Origin: Cellulophaga omnivescoria
GTDB taxonomy: Bacteria > Bacteroidota > Bacteroidia > Flavobacteriales > Flavobacteriaceae
Direction of reading: 5' to 3'
NCBI RefSeq assembly: GCF_001999725.1
Contig: NZ_MDDP01000004.1
Location: forward strand, 62,001 to 126,000
Length of the DNA stretch: 64,000 nucleotides
Position 1 is the stretch's first letter; each line of letters opens with the position of its first letter. The position numbers and the translations under genes are program-made. The notes under the pieces are model-generated. The model searched no databases and had not been told where the DNA came from. It was given only the letters and a program-made list of their open reading frames with translations. Of the stretch, positions 16,384-25,092 are shown piece after piece.

Positions 16384-17895
16384 TTACATTTTAGATGAAA
16401 ATTTTTGAGAAATACTTAATCGTAATTTACGCTCATAATCCTCCTCTAACCACTCTTTATAATTTTTAGTATTATTCATTATACAGTAAGAATATTGCCT
16501 AACACGGTACTGTATTTCTTCTTTAAGCTTCTTAGCCAAAATACGTGCATCAAAAACATCTTCACTATTTTCTACACATATTTTTGCGTGTTGCTCTATA
16601 CTTTTTTCCAACACCGATTTAGACTTTAACCCTTTAGCAAAAGCAGCCTTATATTCGGCTTTAATATCAAAAAATATATTTTCTGATTTAGAAAACTCAT
16701 CTCGTAAAGCTTGAGGCATTTCATAAACAAAATCGCGTTCTATTTCTTCATCATTCTTAATGTTTTCTAAGAAAAAGTCAGGAAAATGAAAGATTTCTTG
16801 CCAATCTATAGGTTCACTCCACAACCCAAATCTTTTGGTATTGTTACCTAAATCTATAACGGTAAACTCATCTTTAGTATCAGTCACACGAGAACCACGC
16901 CCTATCATTTGAAAATATAACGTTAAAGACCTTGTTGCTCTATTTAAAATAATAGTTTCTACTGTAGGTTCATCAAAACCAGTAGTTAGTATACTTACAG
17001 ATGTTAAAATAGCGTCTGGTGTTATAGAAAACCACTCTAAAATTTCTTTACGTTCTGCAGCAGAATTTTTATTATCTAAATGACGTATGTTGTAACCTGC
17101 TTTTTTAAAGGTTTCATATACGTAGTATGATGTGCTAATACCGTTATTAAATATTAACGTTTTTGTACCTTTAGCCAACTCCTCGTAAGAAGATAGCAAC
17201 TTGCTTTGCATAGTTTGGTTACTATACAACTCATCTGAAGATTTTACTGTATAATCTCCATTAATACCTAATTTTAGTGTTTTTAAACCAACATCATAAC
17301 TATATTGGTTAGCTCTAGATAAAAAGTTACGTTTAATTAAAGATTGTATAGATTCGCCAATGATTAACTTTTTATAATTGTCTTTCATTGGTAGCTTAAT
17401 ATTAGAACTAAGCGGTGTTGCCGTTACACCAAGTATAGATGAATCTTTAAAGTATTTAAATAACTTACGAAAAGAGTTGTAATGTGCTTCATCTATAATT
17501 ACAAGCCCTATGTCTTTTAGCTCTACATTTTCTTCTTGTAGTCTGTTATTTAAGGTTTCTACCATAGCTACAAAGCACATATAGCTATTTTGGTCATTTA
17601 AATCTTTAACACTACTATTTATAACTTTGTTATGTACGCCAAAACTATTAAGCATTTTAGACGTTTGTGCACTTAGCTCTATTCTGTGAGTTAGCACTAC
17701 AACTTTTTTATTTTTTTGAGCTATGTATCTACGGGCAATTTCAGAAAAAACTACTGTTTTTCCACCACCTGTTGGCAATTGATACAACAAATTTGTTCCA
17801 GCAGGATTTTCATCAAAATAGGTGAATATTTTGTTTAAATCCTCTAGTTGGTAGTCGTATAATGTTTTTTCTGTAGTTGTTTTCTGTTCTTCCAA
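16384..17895 (-). CDS. DEAD/DEAH-box superfamily II helicase
   Basis: This 503-residue protein has both RecA domains of an SF2 helicase of the type III restriction/UvrB-like branch. Motifs are visible in order: LPTGGGKTVVFSE (Walker A), VVLTHRIELSAQ (Ia), VIIDEAHYNSF (DEAH), GVTATPLS (III), TSVSILTTGFDEPTVE (V) and FQMIGRGSRV (VI). A C-terminal helical tail (residues 380-503) follows. No methylase, nuclease or specificity gene is nearby, so a restriction role is not supported. It is probably a general nucleic-acid translocase. Confidence 0.85.
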   Translation of the reverse strand: MEEQKTTTEKTLYDYQLEDLNKIFTYFDENPAGTNLLYQLPTGGGKTVVFSEIARRYIAQKNKKVVVLTHRIELSAQTSKMLNSFGVHNKVINSSVKDLNDQNSYMCFVAMVETLNNRLQEENVELKDIGLVIIDEAHYNSFRKLFKYFKDSSILGVTATPLSSNIKLPMKDNYKKLIIGESIQSLIKRNFLSRANQYSYDVGLKTLKLGINGDYTVKSSDELYSNQTMQSKLLSSYEELAKGTKTLIFNNGISTSYYVYETFKKAGYNIRHLDNKNSAAERKEILEWFSITPDAILTSVSILTTGFDEPTVETIILNRATRSLTLYFQMIGRGSRVTDTKDEFTVIDLGNNTKRFGLWSEPIDWQEIFHFPDFFLENIKNDEEIERDFVYEMPQALRDEFSKSENIFFDIKAEYKAAFAKGLKSKSVLEKSIEQHAKICVENSEDVFDARILAKKLKEEIQYRVRQYSYCIMNNTKNYKEWLEEDYERKLRLSISQKFSSKM

Positions 17896-18044
17896 ATTGG
17901 ATAACCTATTTTGTAATTAATCGTAGAAAAACGATGTATTAAAGTTTAAAAATAAACCTTGCTAAATTAGGCGATTTTTGTGCTTTTAGAAAACATTAGA
18001 GCATAAAACTGATAAAAAATGTAGATAAATACGCTGGTTACTGT

Positions 18045-18554
18045 TTAATCTATTGCATCTAACGCCTTAGAAAAACCGTCTTTAAATAACCAATTATTAT
18101 CTTGTGTATGATTGTAAATAACTAAAATACGTTCTTTAAATTCTGGTAGTATTGCATTAACTGCAATGTATTGTATGGCTTGCTCAAAAGAGTTAAGCAT
18201 ACTTTTATAAAAAGCCTCTGGTACATTTTTGTTAACAGAAAACTCCTGTGCAATCTCTAAATTATACAACATTACATCTGCAACTAACGGAGCGTCTACA
18301 CCTAGCAGTAAAAAGTTTTTAATATATTTTTGAGCAACAGATCTGCGCGCTCTTGGTCTTTTTCTTTTTACCGGAAAATACTCATTTGCTATTTTTAACT
18401 TAGCTTCTTGTACTAATTTTTCTTCCTTAGGATTAAAAACAAAACTATAATAAGCTTTTACTGCAGGAAATTTTTCATAAAGCCCTAATAGCTGCTCTTC
18501 TAGTTCGTTTTTTTTTAATTCTGATAAATATTTTTTTAAAGCTCGTTTACTCAT
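18045..18554 (-). CDS. DUF6155 family protein
   Basis: This 169-residue, mostly helical protein starts MSKRALKKYLSELKKNELEEQ and contains KAYYSFVFNP and a basic stretch KRKRPRARRS. The first pattern is typical of the DUF6155 family of Bacteroidota. The function is unknown. It has no signal peptide or membrane segment. The frame is open ten codons further upstream (18584), but ATG 18554 gives the expected N-terminus. It sits alone between the helicase and the divergent rpoD. Confidence 0.7.
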   Translation of the reverse strand: MSKRALKKYLSELKKNELEEQLLGLYEKFPAVKAYYSFVFNPKEEKLVQEAKLKIANEYFPVKRKRPRARRSVAQKYIKNFLLLGVDAPLVADVMLYNLEIAQEFSVNKNVPEAFYKSMLNSFEQAIQYIAVNAILPEFKERILVIYNHTQDNNWLFKDGFSKALDAID

Positions 18555-18742
18555 ACAAAAATCTATAAGCCCGAAAGTTACCAAATAAAATAAACCTGAA
18601 GTAATTTATTTATATGGTCCTAATTTACAAAAAGTAAGTTTTTTATTAATAAGTAATGTATAAACATTGTGTTAAATGTTTGGAAAATAACATTTTAAAA
18701 TGTATACTGTACTTTTAAACTTTAAATTAACAGAACAGATAT

Positions 18743-19606
18743 ATGAGGCAACTAAAGATCATCAAACAGGTAACCAACAGAGAATCAAAATCACTAGATA
18801 AATACCTGCAAGATATCAGCAAAATAGATCTAATTACTGCCAATGAAGAAGTAGAGTTAGCTCAAAAAATACGTGCAGGAGACGAAGCTGCATTAGAAAA
18901 ATTAACAAACGCAAATTTAAGATTTGTTGTTTCTGTTGCTAAACAATATCAAAATCAAGGTTTAAAATTACCAGATTTAATTAACGAAGGCAATGTAGGT
19001 TTAGTTAAAGCCGCTAAAAGATTTGATGAAACTAGAGGTTTTAAGTTTATTTCTTATGCTGTTTGGTGGATTAGACAGTCTATTTTACAAGCCTTAGCAG
19101 AACAGTCTAGAATTGTACGTTTACCATTAAACAAAATTGGTTCTATTAATAAAATTAAGAAAGCTTTTTCTTATTTAGAGCAAACACATGAAAGACCACC
19201 TTCTGCAGAAGAAATTGCAAAAGAGTTAGAATTATCTGTTAGTGAGGTAAAACAGTCTATGAAAAACTCTGGAAGACATGTATCTATGGATGCACCTTTT
19301 AAAGAAGGTGAAGATTCTAACTTATATGATGTTATTAAATACGGGGAATCTCCAAACCCAGATGAAAAATTAATGCATCAATCTTTAAATACAGAAATAA
19401 ATAGAGCATTAGAAACATTATCACCTAGAGAAGCAGATGTTGTAAAACTATATTACGGTATTGGTGATAAGCACTCTATGACTTTAGAAGAAATTGGTCA
19501 GATTTTTGACCTAACACGCGAGCGCGTTAGGCAAATTAGAGAAAAGGCCATACGTAAGCTAAAACACAACTCTAGAAGCAAAATATTAAAAACATATTTA
19601 GGTTAA
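18743..19606 (+). CDS. rpoD: primary RNA polymerase sigma factor RpoD/SigA
   Basis: This 287-residue sigma-70 factor has the short form of Bacteroidota, lacking a long region 1.1. Region 1.2 is [20 protein letters not shown]. Region 2 holds [17 protein letters not shown] and [15 protein letters not shown], with the -10 recognition helix. Region 3 starts at [17 protein letters not shown]. Region 4 ends in a helix-turn-helix, [19 protein letters not shown]. This factor should read the TAnnTTTG promoters seen in the window. It is monocistronic, with a strong terminator. Confidence 0.95.
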   Translation: MRQLKIIKQVTNRESKSLDKYLQDISKIDLITANEEVELAQKIRAGDEAALEKLTNANLRFVVSVAKQYQNQGLKLPDLINEGNVGLVKAAKRFDETRGFKFISYAVWWIRQSILQALAEQSRIVRLPLNKIGSINKIKKAFSYLEQTHERPPSAEEIAKELELSVSEVKQSMKNSGRHVSMDAPFKEGEDSNLYDVIKYGESPNPDEKLMHQSLNTEINRALETLSPREADVVKLYYGIGDKHSMTLEEIGQIFDLTRERVRQIREKAIRKLKHNSRSKILKTYLG

Positions 19607-19620
19607 TTTTTACTTTAAAT

Positions 19621-19658
19621 AAAAAAAAGAGCAACTAATTATAGTTGCTCTTTTTTTT
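19621..19658. terminator. bidirectional terminator downstream of rpoD
   Basis: A 16-bp stem (eight A, GAGCAACT / AGTTGCTC, eight T) with a 6-nt loop has T runs on both strands. It can end rpoD and, from the other side, the long minus-strand operon and its trailing microproteins. Confidence 0.9.
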
Positions 19659-19685
19659 ATGCTTTTTAATAAAGTAATTATGTTA

Positions 19686-19781
19686 CTAAGAATAATTTAG
19701 CTTGGTAATATTTACTTCAGATAGAATTTCATTTAGGCTCTCTACAAATGATAAGTAAGCCGAGTTGTTTTGGTGTGCCAT
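19686..19781 (-). CDS. putative 31-residue microprotein, paralogue of the next one
   Basis: The frame ATG (19781) to TAG (19686) encodes 31 residues ending AYLSFVESLNEILS-EVNITKLNYS. It aligns with the reading frame at 19828-19926: AYLSFVESLNEILS against EYLNFLHDLNEILS, and KLNY against ELDY. The similarity continues a few codons upstream of both ATGs (TPKSFV against NPNNLL). Either the true starts lie further upstream or both are copies of the C-terminal part of a longer protein. An in-frame stop lies seven codons before this ATG. It is on the same strand as, and downstream of, the polysaccharide operon. Confidence 0.45.
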   Translation of the reverse strand: MAHQNNSAYLSFVESLNEILSEVNITKLNYS

Positions 19782-19827
19782 AACAAAAGATTTTGGGGTT
19801 TATTAAATATTAAAATAACAACTACAT

Positions 19828-19926
19828 TTATATGTAATCTAATTCTACTAATTCATTTAGACTTAAAATTTCGTTTAAATCATGTAAGAAGTTAAGGTAT
19901 TCTTCTCCGTAAGTATCGTATAACAT
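19828..19926 (-). CDS. putative 32-residue microprotein, possibly part of a longer frame
   Basis: From ATG 19926 to TAA 19828 the frame encodes 32 residues, including YGEEYLNFLHDLNEILSLN. The same frame stays open about 33 codons upstream, to a stop near 20026, and that stretch looks protein-like (TFYCNNKSVSVVL, DQIRNPNNLLIM). It has no ATG, GTG or TTG, so an unusual start, a decayed N-terminus or a frameshift is possible. The product is paralogous to the 31-residue frame downstream. It follows the YaiO-type gene ending at 20044 and may be cotranscribed with it. The function is unknown. Confidence 0.45.
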   Translation of the reverse strand: MLYDTYGEEYLNFLHDLNEILSLNELVELDYI

Positions 19927-20043
19927 AATAAGTAGGTTATTTGGGTTTCTAATCTGGTCTAAAACTACAGAAACACTTTTGTTGTTACAATAAAATGTGG
20001 TGAACTTATTATTTTTTGTTGTGAAAAGCTATCTTTAATATTG

Positions 20044-21279
20044 TTACCAATTAAATTGATATTTTACCCTTCCGGTTACTGCTAAATAAAACTCATTAGG
20101 TGTAAAAATTAACTCTTGTCTTGTAACACCTAATGTTGCTGCAAGTATATTTTTAGTGTTTTTTACAGTAAAGTTATATGTAAACGCAGCTTCTTGTGAC
20201 TCCAAATAAAATATAGACTCTGATAGTAAAACATTATTCTCTGTTAATTGTGTAGTTTCTGGTGAAAAACCAAAGCCAAACTGAAAGTCCAAATAGTTAT
20301 ATTTATCTTTTAAATACCTGCGTGCAGTAAAACTGTTAGAAAAACTAATTGTACTATTATTTGCAGGATTAATATAAGGTCTCCATGACAAATAGTAGTT
20401 ACCAGGGTACCAACTTAAAGAACCTGTAAATACGGTTGCATTTTTACTGTTATATGATAGATACCTAGCTCCTACTGATATTTCTAAGGATTTTGGTAAC
20501 GATCTGTATAGCTCACCTCCTATTCTGTGGCTCGGAAAAATTTCTGAGTCTGAATATGCATAACTGGCATATGCATACATTTTAGTACCAAGTTTAGGGT
20601 AGGCATCTAACTGATACTGTATACCATTTGTATTAAACCTATTACTATAATTAATTGTTGGAATAATATCGCCAAATTTTGTTGTACGCTTATAAGCAAT
20701 ACTAACAGCAGACATTGTGTTATAGACTTTATTAAATGATTGAGCTTCTGTTGTGAGTAAAATTGCATTTTTTAAATCTGAATTTACCACCACAGTGGTA
20801 TCTATAACCATAGTAGATTGGCTAACTTTAGATTCTGCCTTATTTAATTCTAAAATTGCATTATTTTTTAATTCTAATAACTCAGTATTATTTTTTAATG
20901 TTACTAATCCTTTATTTGCTAAACCAAGTGCTGTATTATAGTTTTTGGCATACAACTCATTCTTTATAGCTGCTATCCAAACTTCTAAATTACTTTTATC
21001 TCTAGTTATTATATTATTATAGTGTAACCTGGCTTTGCTATACTGAGCATCCCAAGTTAATGTTTTTGCTAATAAATTTTCTACATCTGTGTAGTTAGGG
21101 TATTTAGATAAAATATGTTTTAACGTATCTCTGGCTTGTTTTCTTTTATTAGCAAAAGCCAAATCTCGTGCAACTAAAAAAGAAGCATCTGGATTTCCCA
21201 TATATGTAGTGTTTTGACTATTACCCGTGGTAATAACCAAAAATGTAAATACTAATAATATGTATATAGAAAATTTCAT
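20044..21279 (-). CDS. YaiO-family outer-membrane beta-barrel protein with N-terminal TPRs
   Basis: This 411-residue protein has a signal peptide (KFSIYILLVFTFLVITTGNS). TPR-like repeats follow (residues 30-150), including ARDTLKHILSKYPNYTDVENLLAKTLTWDAQYSKAR. From about residue 185 it is a beta barrel rich in alternating aromatic strands, ending with the aromatic VKYQFNW typical of outer-membrane insertion. This matches the YaiO family. In E. coli yaiO lies near yaiP, a GT2 synthase, and here too the barrel follows a GT2. A role as a glycan export pore, as in TPR-barrel PgaA, is inferred. It is the last full-size gene of the operon. Confidence 0.82.
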   Translation of the reverse strand: MKFSIYILLVFTFLVITTGNSQNTTYMGNPDASFLVARDLAFANKRKQARDTLKHILSKYPNYTDVENLLAKTLTWDAQYSKARLHYNNIITRDKSNLEVWIAAIKNELYAKNYNTALGLANKGLVTLKNNTELLELKNNAILELNKAESKVSQSTMVIDTTVVVNSDLKNAILLTTEAQSFNKVYNTMSAVSIAYKRTTKFGDIIPTINYSNRFNTNGIQYQLDAYPKLGTKMYAYASYAYSDSEIFPSHRIGGELYRSLPKSLEISVGARYLSYNSKNATVFTGSLSWYPGNYYLSWRPYINPANNSTISFSNSFTARRYLKDKYNYLDFQFGFGFSPETTQLTENNVLLSESIFYLESQEAAFTYNFTVKNTKNILAATLGVTRQELIFTPNEFYLAVTGRVKYQFNW

Positions 21280-21309
21280 TACAAAATACTGTAGGTATAG
21301 GTATAACGG

Positions 21310-23637
21310 TTATTTTTTTAGTTCTGTATGTGCCCTTTTTAATTTTATAGATAAGTTTGGTGTATTTACTCCATTTTTAAGCATAATAGACTCTAAATCT
21401 ATACTCTTAATATTTTGGTTAGACCAAAAATAAACATCTAGTAATGCACTATAGGAGTCATCATATGTAGGATTTGAAGAAATACACTTTAAAAGAATTT
21501 GTTCTGCAACATCATAATTTTTGTTCCATGAATTAATTCTCCCTTTTAAAATTTTAGCATCTATGTGACTAGGAATTTCATACAGAATATAGTTGCATAA
21601 ACGCAGAGCATTTTCTGTATCTCTATTAAATGCCATTTTTTGAGCAGTTTTATAAGCACTGTCAAAACTTTGTCCGTTTAAAACACTATTAATCCAAATT
21701 TTATCTTCCTCAGAAAATTGTGTGTTTTCTATTTTAAAAATTGCAGTATGTGCTGGAATTAATTTGTTATATCTAGTTACATAGGAATTTATAGACCTAT
21801 AATTAACTAATAAATTATAAACACTATCGTTTGTACTTTGTATTAAATTAAGTTTGTCATCAACCTTATAAATGGTACCCGAAGAATAAAAGTGATTATT
21901 ATGTAAAAAATCTTCAATTTGATTTTTATCGCGCATTATAGCAATATTTCTGTTTGCCAAAAAATTAGAACTAAAAGGTAAATTATTACCCAACCATGCC
22001 ACTTTTTTTGGCACACTAATATTATAGCCGTCTGCCAATAAATTAATAAATGACGGTACAATATCTAAATGAGAAGTTACAGCTTTTAATGTTTTTGGAG
22101 CTTTTAGCATTGGGCTAAACACTAGTAGTGGAACATTATATTTTTTTAATGCGTTAGTAGCAGGTAAATTCACCAATCTGTGAGTTCCCGTAATTACAAA
22201 AATAGTATTTTGGTATTCTTTTTTGTTTTTATAAGACTGAAAAAAGTACTTTAAAGAAGTATCTGTGTATAACATACAAGCCAAAATTTCTTTTGATTTG
22301 TTTAATTGATTTTTAATTGTTTTAGATGCTTTAGAACTTTTTATTATACTTTTTACATTTTTTAAGTAAACCGTATTATTTGGTATTATAAAAGGTTCTT
22401 GTAAAGATGCTGTTGTGTACACATCAAATTTAGGTTTGTGAGCATTCCTTGGTGTATTTAAACTTTTTTTAAACAGTTCTTTGTCTGGGTAACCTAATGA
22501 CTGCCCAGAACTATTTACTGGTGTAAGCTTGTAGTTTAAGCCAAAATAGCTGCGGTCTATAAGTAAATCTACTTTTTCATGATAAACAAAATTATCTACA
22601 TTATTAAAAGAACTATTTGACCCTTGTAAATATGCTGTACTATAACCGTTATTTTTTAATATACTAAACAAGGTTGCTCTGTTAACTTGTTGGGTTACCT
22701 CCATAAAACCTTTTTTACCGTGTGGTAAAGAACCTACTACCGCGGGTAATGCTCCAAATTGTTTTCCGGTTGTAGCAAAACAATTTTGCCAATAAAGAGA
22801 TTTTTGTGCTAAAGAATCTAAAAAAGGCATAAAATTACCATACTTGGAATTTTTGTCTATAAAATCTGCTCCTAGCCCATTTACCATTACAAATACTATG
22901 TTTGGTTTACTTGCTAATAAATTAAAGTGATTATTAAAAGTGTTATTAATTTTATAGTCATTTAACAATGGATAAGGTGGGTTGTTTGGATTATCTAAAT
23001 AAGTATCGTCTTCTAAAAAATTTTGATATAAATTAACTATTAAAAATTGTGTTTTATTTTGGTTTATTGGCTGACCAGAAACAAATAATGAAGCCACAAA
23101 AATGGTGAGTAAAAAAAAGGTAAAAGGAAACATTTTATTTACATAATGATAGTACTTAGAGGTAATTAAATATGTGCCATAAAACAAAAATATTAAAATG
23201 GTTACAAGTAAAATAAAAAGAAAAGGAACCACTATGTTTGTTGTAATAGCAGATTTAAAATCTACATAATTATAATCTAAAATGTTTGCTCCTAAGGGCA
23301 CATATGCTCTTGTAAAATATAAGATTAAAAAACACTCTGTTGCTAGTAAAACAAAAAGCACGAAAAAAGTGAATTTATAACCTCTTCCGTATTTAGATTT
23401 TTCTAAAAAATAATAAGGTATTACTAGCAAAAAACCAACAAATGCTGCAAAACCTATGTGGTGAGTAATATTTAACAAATAGCTAACACTAAATATGGTA
23501 TTTATAATGCCTTTGTTAAACAAAACAATGTATTGGTATAACGATAAAATTACCAATACTAAAGCAAATGATATTAACAACCTTGTATAATGTTTTAAGG
23601 TTAAATCTGTGCTTGTATGTGGTACCGTAACACTCAT
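21310..23637 (-). CDS. LtaS-like alkaline-phosphatase-superfamily membrane protein, probably degenerate, with C-terminal TPRs
   Basis: Of this 775-residue protein, residues 17-190 hold about five membrane segments. Residues 243-545 are an extracytoplasmic sulfatase/LtaS-like domain (KPNIVFVMVNGLGAD, CFATTGKQFGALPA, GYPDKELF, VITGTHRLVN, HLDIVPSFINLL). The usual ligands are altered: N253 stands where LtaS has the metal-binding Glu, and T485-H486 where it has Asp-His. Q413 stands in the SLQEPF segment where His is usual. The nucleophile Thr (289/290) and H486 remain. Residues 657-745 are TPR-like and resemble those of the adjacent YaiO-type protein. Its ATG abuts the GT2 stop codon. It may bind or present a glycan rather than transfer groups. 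Confidence 0.8.
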   Translation of the reverse strand: MSVTVPHTSTDLTLKHYTRLLISFALVLVILSLYQYIVLFNKGIINTIFSVSYLLNITHHIGFAAFVGFLLVIPYYFLEKSKYGRGYKFTFFVLFVLLATECFLILYFTRAYVPLGANILDYNYVDFKSAITTNIVVPFLFILLVTILIFLFYGTYLITSKYYHYVNKMFPFTFFLLTIFVASLFVSGQPINQNKTQFLIVNLYQNFLEDDTYLDNPNNPPYPLLNDYKINNTFNNHFNLLASKPNIVFVMVNGLGADFIDKNSKYGNFMPFLDSLAQKSLYWQNCFATTGKQFGALPAVVGSLPHGKKGFMEVTQQVNRATLFSILKNNGYSTAYLQGSNSSFNNVDNFVYHEKVDLLIDRSYFGLNYKLTPVNSSGQSLGYPDKELFKKSLNTPRNAHKPKFDVYTTASLQEPFIIPNNTVYLKNVKSIIKSSKASKTIKNQLNKSKEILACMLYTDTSLKYFFQSYKNKKEYQNTIFVITGTHRLVNLPATNALKKYNVPLLVFSPMLKAPKTLKAVTSHLDIVPSFINLLADGYNISVPKKVAWLGNNLPFSSNFLANRNIAIMRDKNQIEDFLHNNHFYSSGTIYKVDDKLNLIQSTNDSVYNLLVNYRSINSYVTRYNKLIPAHTAIFKIENTQFSEEDKIWINSVLNGQSFDSAYKTAQKMAFNRDTENALRLCNYILYEIPSHIDAKILKGRINSWNKNYDVAEQILLKCISSNPTYDDSYSALLDVYFWSNQNIKSIDLESIMLKNGVNTPNLSIKLKRAHTELKK

Positions 23638-25068
23638 TTATGTTGCTTTACTAAATCCTTTACGAGTTATAGTTCCCCAACCAGATTTTATTTTAAATAG
23701 TTTTTTATAGTTGCCTCTTACAGCAGAAAATGTTACCAACGGATGAAATACAAAAGGCTCTAAAATTGCAAACAACATTAAAACTAAAATGTCTTTTGTT
23801 TTGTATTGATTGTATGCATATACTTCCCAAAATATTGCAAAAAATGAGAACATAACTGAAAACGAGAAAACTGCTGCCGTTATAGCTATAAAAAATTGAA
23901 AGTTTAATATGCCTAAATAATAGAATAGAATTATTGATAAAAATCCGAAAAACTCTAACAACGGTGCTAACCACTCATAAAAAAACCAATATGGGTAACT
24001 TAACATACCTAACCTACCATATTTAGGGTTAAAAAACATATCCTTATGTTTTGTTAAGGTTTCTAAATTACCTCTAGACCACCTATCTCTTTGGTTTATA
24101 AATATTTTAACCTCCTCAGGAACCTCTGTCCAACATAAAGGATCAGGAATATATTCTACTGTATATGGTAAGTCCCTTTCATGCATATACCTACGCATTC
24201 TAAAAACAATTTCCATATCTTCTCCTACCGTATTAGTGTCATAGCCGCCAGCAGCTAATGCAATTTCACGATCAAAAAAACCAAATGCGCCAGAAATAAT
24301 TAGCAAACTATCTATACTACCCCAAGCCATACGCCCTAAAATAAAAGATCTAGTATATTCTAACAATTGAAACTTGGCCAACCAATTTTTTGGTAAACGT
24401 ACTTCTTCTAGCTCACCACCATCTATAATACAGGAATTAGCTACACGTATAACACCACCAACTGCAATAACTCTTTTTCCTGATCTTTGAAAAAAAGATT
24501 TTACTACATGTAAAAGAGCATCAGGCAGCAATAAACAGTCTACATCTATACAGCCAACATACCTGTTATTAGATAGTTGCATACCAGTATTTAACGCGTC
24601 AGATTTACCTCCGTTTTCTTTATCTATTACCGTAAGTTTATGAAATGCCTTTTGTTTAGACTTGTATATGCCTCTTATGGGTTTAGACTGCCAATTAGGA
24701 TCTATTTTTTGCTCTATTTTCACAAGGTCATAAGCGGCAATCATTTTCTCTAGTGTATCATCTTTACTTCCATCATTAACCACCATAACCTCATAATCTA
24801 CATAGTTTAATGATAAAAGAGACCTCACATTTTCTACAATATTCATACCCTCATTGTAAGCTGGTGCTATTATAGTAATACTGGGCGCTAGCGGAGATGC
24901 CATTACCTTAGATAGGTCTCCAAAACTATTTTTTCTTCTGTAGTGTAAGGTATGTTTAGTTGCCAAGTACCCCATTACCGTGTAACCAGAAAATAAGACT
25001 ATGGTAAACATTAAAAATATAATGTTTATATAATCTACTATAATGGTAAAAAAATCGCTCTGAAACAT
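23638..25068 (-). CDS. processive family 2 glycosyltransferase, PgaC/cellulose-synthase-like
   Basis: This 476-residue inner-membrane polymerase begins with one membrane helix (residues 12-36). The GT2 domain follows with ITIIAPAYNEG, VVNDGSKDDT (D99), the donor motif D175-V-D177, and GGKSDALNTG. The acceptor-base motif GEDMEIVFRMRR (E283-D284) and Q326-R-D-R-W330 come next. Three or four membrane helices close the protein (residues 355-450). All catalytic residues of a processive beta-glycan synthase are present. The sugar is not known; poly-N-acetylglucosamine-like polymers are one possibility. Its stop codon touches the start of the LtaS-like gene. Confidence 0.88.
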   Translation of the reverse strand: MFQSDFFTIIVDYINIIFLMFTIVLFSGYTVMGYLATKHTLHYRRKNSFGDLSKVMASPLAPSITIIAPAYNEGMNIVENVRSLLSLNYVDYEVMVVNDGSKDDTLEKMIAAYDLVKIEQKIDPNWQSKPIRGIYKSKQKAFHKLTVIDKENGGKSDALNTGMQLSNNRYVGCIDVDCLLLPDALLHVVKSFFQRSGKRVIAVGGVIRVANSCIIDGGELEEVRLPKNWLAKFQLLEYTRSFILGRMAWGSIDSLLIISGAFGFFDREIALAAGGYDTNTVGEDMEIVFRMRRYMHERDLPYTVEYIPDPLCWTEVPEEVKIFINQRDRWSRGNLETLTKHKDMFFNPKYGRLGMLSYPYWFFYEWLAPLLEFFGFLSIILFYYLGILNFQFFIAITAAVFSFSVMFSFFAIFWEVYAYNQYKTKDILVLMLFAILEPFVFHPLVTFSAVRGNYKKLFKIKSGWGTITRKGFSKAT

Positions 25069-25092
25069 ATGTGGCCAAGTTTTGGCTTAGGT

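Noticed and set aside
16384-17895. SF2 helicase as part of a restriction or phage-defence system
   Set aside because: Neighbours are a glycosyltransferase, menB and DUF6155; no nuclease, methylase or specificity gene is nearby.
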